A stretch of DNA of 37,904 nucleotides from Flavisolibacter ginsengisoli DSM 18119 (GTDB taxonomy: Bacteria; Bacteroidota; Bacteroidia; Chitinophagales; Chitinophagaceae): the NCBI RefSeq assembly GCF_900129295.1, contig NZ_FQUU01000026.1, positions 1-37,904 on the forward strand, in the 5' to 3' direction. Position numbers and translations under genes: made by a program. Below are positions 32,881-37,904 of this stretch, piece after piece (positions within the stretch are counted from its first letter, which is position 1; every line of letters begins with the position of its first letter). The notes beneath the pieces were generated by a model. It worked only from the letters and a program-made list of their open reading frames with translations. It was not told the origin of the DNA and made no database searches.

Positions 32881-34401
32881 ATGGCGCAAACCCCTGCAAA
32901 GGGCATCTGGAAAATCATTACTGCATCCTCAGTTGGCACACTGATAGAATGGTATGACTTTTACATTTTCGGCAGCCTGTCCACCATTATTGCTGCAAAA
33001 TTCTTCCCGGCTGGCAATCCAACCACAGCCTTGCTTGCCACACTGGCCACATTTGCCGCAGGTTTTATTGTAAGACCGTTCGGTGCACTTTTTTTTGGAA
33101 GATTAGGTGATCTCATTGGCCGCAAACATACCTTTCTGCTTACACTCATCATCATGGGTAGCTCCACATTTCTCATCGGGCTTATACCTTCCTATGTAAC
33201 CATAGGTTTCTGGGCACCTTTGATAGTGCTATTACTCCGCCTGCTGCAAGGGCTGGCATTGGGAGGAGAATATGGAGGTGCCGCTACATATGTTGCCGAA
33301 CATTCACCAGAGCACCGCAGGGGATTCTTTACCAGCTGGATACAGATCACGGCCACACTGGGATTGTTTGTTTCATTGGTTGTTATACTGGGCGTGAGAA
33401 GATTGGTAGGTGTTGAAGAATTTACCAATGGCAATGGCTGGCGCTATCCATTTTTATTATCCATCGTTTTGGTGCTTATTTCCATCCTCATCAGGTTGAA
33501 GATGAAGGAATCTCCTTTATTTACCCAGTTGAAAGAAGAAGGTAAAACTTCTGTTAACCCTATTAAAGAAAGCTTTGGTCATAAGGAGAATTTTAAGATG
33601 GTGCTCCTGGCTCTCTTTGGCGCAACTATGGGGCAGGGAGTGATCTGGTATACCAGCCAGTTCTATGCACAGAGCTTTATTCTTACCAAATGCAATGTTG
33701 AATATGAGCAGGCCAATTCCATAATTATGATCGCATTGTTACTGGCCACACCATTTTTTATTGTATTCGGCGCTCTATCTGATAAATGGGGGAGAAAGAA
33801 CATCATGCTCTTTGGTATGCTATTAGGGGTGCTCTTATACAGGCCCATTTTCCAGCAACTATATTCCCTTGCAGACACTTCAGGAAAAGAAGTAGTTACT
33901 AATACTGTAATTGAAGGACAGGTAGGCAGTAATATGAAAGTTCCGGCAGTACTGACAAATTATACAGATGGCACTGTATTAAAAGTGGCTACTACTACCT
34001 CCTCCACCGGCGTAAAAACCACTAAAGAAGTTGTTTTGAATGGTAATACTAAATGGAAGATGATCTTGCTGGTCACTGCCATGGTATTATTTGTTACCAT
34101 GGTATACGGACCTATAGCCGCCTTTTTGGTAGAAATGTTTCCTACCCGCATCCGCTACACTTCCATGTCACTGCCTTATCACATAGGTAATGGCGTTTTT
34201 GGTGGACTGGTACCATTTATTGCCACGCTTATCACCACCATTCCAGGGACCAATTATTTATCTGGTTTATGGTACCCTATTGGTGTGGCAGCCCTTTGCC
34301 TGGTAGTGGGTGGATTATACCTTTCCAATAAGATAGAAGAACATGTTACTGATGAAATAGCAATTAAAGGTGAGGGCCAGATGGAACTTCCTGTTATATA
34401 A
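32881..34401 (+). CDS. MFS metabolite:H+ symporter with periplasmic insert
   Basis: A 506-residue major facilitator of the metabolite:H+ symporter type (KgtP/ProP/ShiA-like). GTLIEWYDFYIFG in helix 1 is diagnostic. GRLGDLIGRKHTF and GALSDKWGRKNIM are the two MFS A-motifs. Twelve helices are visible. An unusual polar insert of about 60 residues (about 328-390, Thr/Val-rich) separates helices 9 and 10 and should face the periplasm. The ATG at 32881 (MAQTPAKG) is preferred over the TTG at 32836. The substrate is probably an organic acid or osmolyte. Confidence 0.88.
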   Translation: MAQTPAKGIWKIITASSVGTLIEWYDFYIFGSLSTIIAAKFFPAGNPTTALLATLATFAAGFIVRPFGALFFGRLGDLIGRKHTFLLTLIIMGSSTFLIGLIPSYVTIGFWAPLIVLLLRLLQGLALGGEYGGAATYVAEHSPEHRRGFFTSWIQITATLGLFVSLVVILGVRRLVGVEEFTNGNGWRYPFLLSIVLVLISILIRLKMKESPLFTQLKEEGKTSVNPIKESFGHKENFKMVLLALFGATMGQGVIWYTSQFYAQSFILTKCNVEYEQANSIIMIALLLATPFFIVFGALSDKWGRKNIMLFGMLLGVLLYRPIFQQLYSLADTSGKEVVTNTVIEGQVGSNMKVPAVLTNYTDGTVLKVATTTSSTGVKTTKEVVLNGNTKWKMILLVTAMVLFVTMVYGPIAAFLVEMFPTRIRYTSMSLPYHIGNGVFGGLVPFIATLITTIPGTNYLSGLWYPIGVAALCLVVGGLYLSNKIEEHVTDEIAIKGEGQMELPVI

Positions 34402-34410
34402 TATAAACAT

Positions 34411-34644
34411 ATGGATAAGATCAAAAGAATACTGGGGCTGTTGTGGATGATATTAGGACCCATAACAATTGCTGTCTTAATAACAAGTGCTGTTCAAAAC
34501 ATAAGTGCCGGTGGAACAGCGGACATACATAAACCTTTGCCCTGGTTGATCATCATTGGTATCTTCACTCCTATAGCGATCGGGCTTACAATATTTGGCT
34601 GGTATGCATGGAAAGGCGCTTATGACGGCGAAATCAAAACCTGA
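34411..34644 (+). CDS. Small two-helix protein paired with the MFS symporter
   Basis: A 77-residue membrane protein starting 9 nt after the MFS stop, so almost certainly co-transcribed. Helices lie near residues 8-28 and 45-67; the tail is charged. From memory it resembles the small DUF6814-type proteins seen beside MFS transporters in Bacteroidota, but this was not checked. It may be an accessory subunit of the symporter. Confidence 0.75.
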   Translation: MDKIKRILGLLWMILGPITIAVLITSAVQNISAGGTADIHKPLPWLIIIGIFTPIAIGLTIFGWYAWKGAYDGEIKT

Positions 34645-34690
34645 AAGGGAAGCTCACGTGCCGACTTGAATAACTGCGTACATTTGAAGC

Positions 34691-35611
34691 ATGTCCATTG
34701 AAGTAAAGAACTTACTGAAACAATACGGCGAACAAAAAGCAGTCAACGGGATATCTTTTAAAGTGAACAAAGGTGAGATTGTAGGATTTCTAGGGCCTAA
34801 TGGGGCTGGTAAATCCACTACGATGAAAATGATCACCGGTTACCTTCAACCAGATGCTGGAGATATAAACGTAAGTGGGATAGATGTTACAAAAGACCCG
34901 CTTGCTGCCAAGAAGAAGATCGGGTACCTGCCGGAGTCTAATGCTCTTTATTATGACATGTATGTGCGGGAATACCTTGATTTTATTGCCGACGTTCACG
35001 AAATAACTGATAAGAAAAAAAGAATAGAAGATGTCATTCAACTGACAGGACTGCTACCTGAAAGCAAAAAGCGGGTGGGTCAGTTATCAAAGGGATACAA
35101 GCAAAGAGTTGGACTGGCTGCCGCCTTATTACATGATCCTGAAGTGTTGATTCTGGATGAACCAACCAGTGGCCTTGACCCCAACCAGATACTTGAAATA
35201 AGAAATGTGATAAAGGAACAGGGGAAGAATAAAATGGTTCTTTTCTCTTCTCATATTTTACAGGAGGTAGAGGCTATCTGCGACAGGGTGATCATCATTA
35301 ATAAAGGAAAACTGGTAGCCGATAATACGCTACAGCAATTGCAACAACATTCTAACCTGAACCTGGTCAAGGTCAGCTTTAAAGAACCCCTGGAACCCGA
35401 ATGGATAAAAAGACTACCGGGTATTAAATCAGTTTCGCAGTCAGACAGGTTTAGTTTCACTATAGAAACCAGCGATCCCGACACTGTAAGAAGGGAATTA
35501 AAAAAGTTAGAGGCAGAAAATAATCTTGATATTGTTTCTTTGCAAAGTGAAAACCAGAGCCTGGAGGAAGTGTTCAGGACGCTGACTGGTAATGTTCCAC
35601 CTGGCAGTTAA
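34691..35611 (+). CDS. gldA: ABC transporter ATPase, GldA-like
   Basis: A 306-residue ATP-binding subunit. Walker A is GPNGAGKST (near 36-44), the signature is LSKGYKQR, Walker B is VLILDEPTSGLD, and the H-loop is SSHIL. The C-terminal ~80 residues form a separate domain (SLQSENQSLEEVFRTLTG) as in gliding-associated GldA and similar export ATPases. No GldF/GldG permease is adjacent; the neighbours are the small MFS partner and enolase, so its permease must be elsewhere. The gliding role is inference from family resemblance. Confidence 0.85.
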   Translation: MSIEVKNLLKQYGEQKAVNGISFKVNKGEIVGFLGPNGAGKSTTMKMITGYLQPDAGDINVSGIDVTKDPLAAKKKIGYLPESNALYYDMYVREYLDFIADVHEITDKKKRIEDVIQLTGLLPESKKRVGQLSKGYKQRVGLAAALLHDPEVLILDEPTSGLDPNQILEIRNVIKEQGKNKMVLFSSHILQEVEAICDRVIIINKGKLVADNTLQQLQQHSNLNLVKVSFKEPLEPEWIKRLPGIKSVSQSDRFSFTIETSDPDTVRRELKKLEAENNLDIVSLQSENQSLEEVFRTLTGNVPPGS

Positions 35612-35664
35612 TCATTTTCATACAAGCTCTCTTTTATAAAAGAACTAAAACTTAAAAACTATAA

Positions 35665-36957
<1,293 letters not shown>

Positions 36958-36962
36958 AATAC

Positions 36963-36990
36963 AAGCCACCTCCGGGTGGCTTTCTTTTTT
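36963..36990 (+). terminator. Intrinsic terminator directly before the GNAT start
   Basis: AAGCCACC (36963-36970), TCCG, GGTGGCTT (36975-36982), then TCTTTTTT, ending immediately before the ATG at 36991. It should stop most enolase transcripts and leaves no room for a conventional leader for the next gene. Confidence 0.85.
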
Positions 36991-37584
36991 ATGGAATTTG
37001 ATGTTACACTTCTGAAAGGAAAGTTTGTATACCTGGAAAAGCTTGCCCCGGAGCACTCCAAAGTTTTGAAGGAGTTGGCAAAGGATGAAAGGATATGGGA
37101 ATACACGAAAACCTTACTGATCAACGAAACATTTGATTTGCAGGCAGACAGTTACCTGGCCACTGCAATGGACAGAAATGCCCTTGGAGGCCAGCAGGCT
37201 TTTGTCATTCGCCAGGTAACTAACAATGAGATCATTGGTATGACCAGGTTGTATGGAATAGAACCTAAAGATAAAAGGGTCAGCATTGGGTATACCTGGT
37301 ATATTCCCAGGGTTTGGGGTGATGTCCATAATAAAGAATGCAAATTATTGCTATTGCGATATGTCTTTGAAATATTGGGGTTCAACAGGGTTGAATTATA
37401 TGTGGCAGGACAAAATATAAGATCACAGAAAGCAGTGGAGAAAATTGGTGGCGTAAAGGAAGGTGTTTTAAGAAACCATGGCTTTAGACCCGATGGTAGC
37501 CTGCGAGATACCGTAATATTCAGCATTTTAAAGGAGGAATGGCCAGGAGTGAAAGAAAGGCTTATTGAAATGGTGGAAGCATGA
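36991..37584 (+). CDS. GNAT-family N-acetyltransferase (RimJ/RimL-like)
   Basis: A 197-residue protein of the Acetyltransf_3 type. An upstream GTG at 36976 lies inside the terminator hairpin, so the ATG at 36991 is preferred. The acetyl-CoA-binding core includes RVSIGYTWYIPRVWG, LLLRYVFEILGFNRVELYV and RSQKAVEKIGGVKEGVLRNHG, ending DTVIFSILKEEWPGVKERL, a common pattern in this group. Acceptor unknown. Confidence 0.85.
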   Translation: MEFDVTLLKGKFVYLEKLAPEHSKVLKELAKDERIWEYTKTLLINETFDLQADSYLATAMDRNALGGQQAFVIRQVTNNEIIGMTRLYGIEPKDKRVSIGYTWYIPRVWGDVHNKECKLLLLRYVFEILGFNRVELYVAGQNIRSQKAVEKIGGVKEGVLRNHGFRPDGSLRDTVIFSILKEEWPGVKERLIEMVEA

Positions 37585-37590
37585 GACTTT

Positions 37591-37627
37591 TTAATGTCGA
37601 ACAAGGAATATCGAATAATGAAGTTTT
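37591..37627. repeat. Probable interspersed repeat (TCGAACAAGGAATATCGAAT type)
   Basis: The segment contains the words TCGAACAAGGAATATCGAAT followed by AATGAAG. Sequences of this form are, as I recall, scattered in intergenic regions of Bacteroidota genomes and produce spurious FDIRYS-like translations. Only one copy is inside this window, so its repetitive nature cannot be shown here. Confidence 0.35.
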
Positions 37628-37654
37628 TAGGACGGTTATGCTCAATTAACTGTG

Positions 37655-37904
37655 TCATTTTTTTAATAGTCTGTCTCCAAAATAGTTCATCAGTTCAGTT
37701 CTAACGGTTGACCATCCAAACATTTGTCCATGCCACTTGGTATTTGCATTTATGGTAGCCAGGTATATTTGTTTTACGATGGCATCTTCACTGCTAAAGG
37801 CTCCCTTTGTTTTAGTAACCTTTCTAACCATACGGTGATAGCTCTCAATGGGATTGGTGGTATAGATGATCTTTCTGATGGCTGGTGTGTAATCGAAGAA
37901 CCTC
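37655..37904 (-). mobile_element. IS256-family transposase, C-terminal end (partial)
   Basis: A minus-strand frame enters from the right edge and ends in TGA at 37655-37657 (83 codons). YTTNPIESYHRMVRKVTKTKGAF contains the catalytic Glu of the mutator-type DDE transposase in the TTNPIES motif. It continues AIVKQIYLATINANTKWHGQM and ends FGDRLLKK, a normal IS256 C-terminus. The element's terminal repeat probably lies close by at about 37630-37655 (ACTGTGTCA), but the other end is outside the window. Confidence 0.9.

Noticed and set aside
34679-34686. TACATTTG as promoter of the ABC ATPase
   Set aside because: It ends 4 nt before the ATG, so transcription would begin at or after the start codon; probably chance.
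37152-37658. Minus-strand 168-codon frame opposite the GNAT gene
   Set aside because: Antisense shadow of a well-supported gene that continues into the interspersed repeat.

Overview
The window looks like chromosomal DNA of a Bacteroidota bacterium, most likely family Chitinophagaceae. Four things point that way. The base composition is AT-leaning with moderate GC. Many start codons follow the Bacteroidota promoter element TAnnTTTG, and strong Shine-Dalgarno sites are rare. The protein families fit: long three-domain IspG, a BatB/BatC pair, a GldA-type ABC ATPase, OmpA and other lipoproteins, and an ECF sigma/anti-sigma pair. Several small membrane proteins and lipoproteins also look typical of the group. 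Placement is from recognition only; no search was run.

Layout. Positions 1-620 hold the tail of one truncated gene, then a gene-poor stretch with unusual repeats: a nested hairpin, three spaced copies of a ~23-bp motif resembling a transposon end, and five tandem 11-bp units that continue into a 19-bp perfect inverted repeat. Positions 620-8080 carry a small membrane protein, a half-length asparaginase-like protein, an OmpA lipoprotein, a DUF763 protein ending in a clamp-binding-like pentapeptide, a secreted coiled-coil protein, a DinB-fold protein, a Nei/Fpg glycosylase, a UmuD-like protein lacking both catalytic residues, a divergent 2H phosphoesterase-like protein and a DJ-1/PfpI protein.

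Positions 8190-12450 carry an AmiD-like amidase lipoprotein, two small envelope proteins, TsaB, an ArsR-type regulator without cysteine and a CstB-like persulfide dioxygenase/rhodanese. On the minus strand, 12459-19690 holds an LpxL-type acyltransferase, NadB, a lipoprotein coupled to IspG, and BatB/BatC. A class D beta-lactamase-like lipoprotein, a 42-residue lipoprotein, another lipoprotein and Kbl follow up to 22863.

Positions 23045-25745 form an envelope-signalling block: small membrane protein, ECF sigma factor, anti-sigma-like protein and a beta-barrel protein. Next come an L,D-transpeptidase tail-to-tail with an alpha/beta hydrolase, acetyl-CoA synthetase, a SulP transporter with a beta-carbonic anhydrase (probable bicarbonate handling), an MFS symporter with a two-helix small partner, a GldA-like ATPase, enolase and a GNAT acetyltransferase. 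The right edge cuts the C-terminal end of an IS256-family transposase, preceded by a probable interspersed repeat.

Most of the window is ordinary core chromosome. The most unusual items are the UmuD-like protein with S60A/K97R-equivalent changes and its half-site-rich divergent promoter, the DUF763 protein with terminal QLRLF, and the repeat structures at 139-433. I saw no CRISPR array, tRNA, rRNA, prophage or complete defence system.
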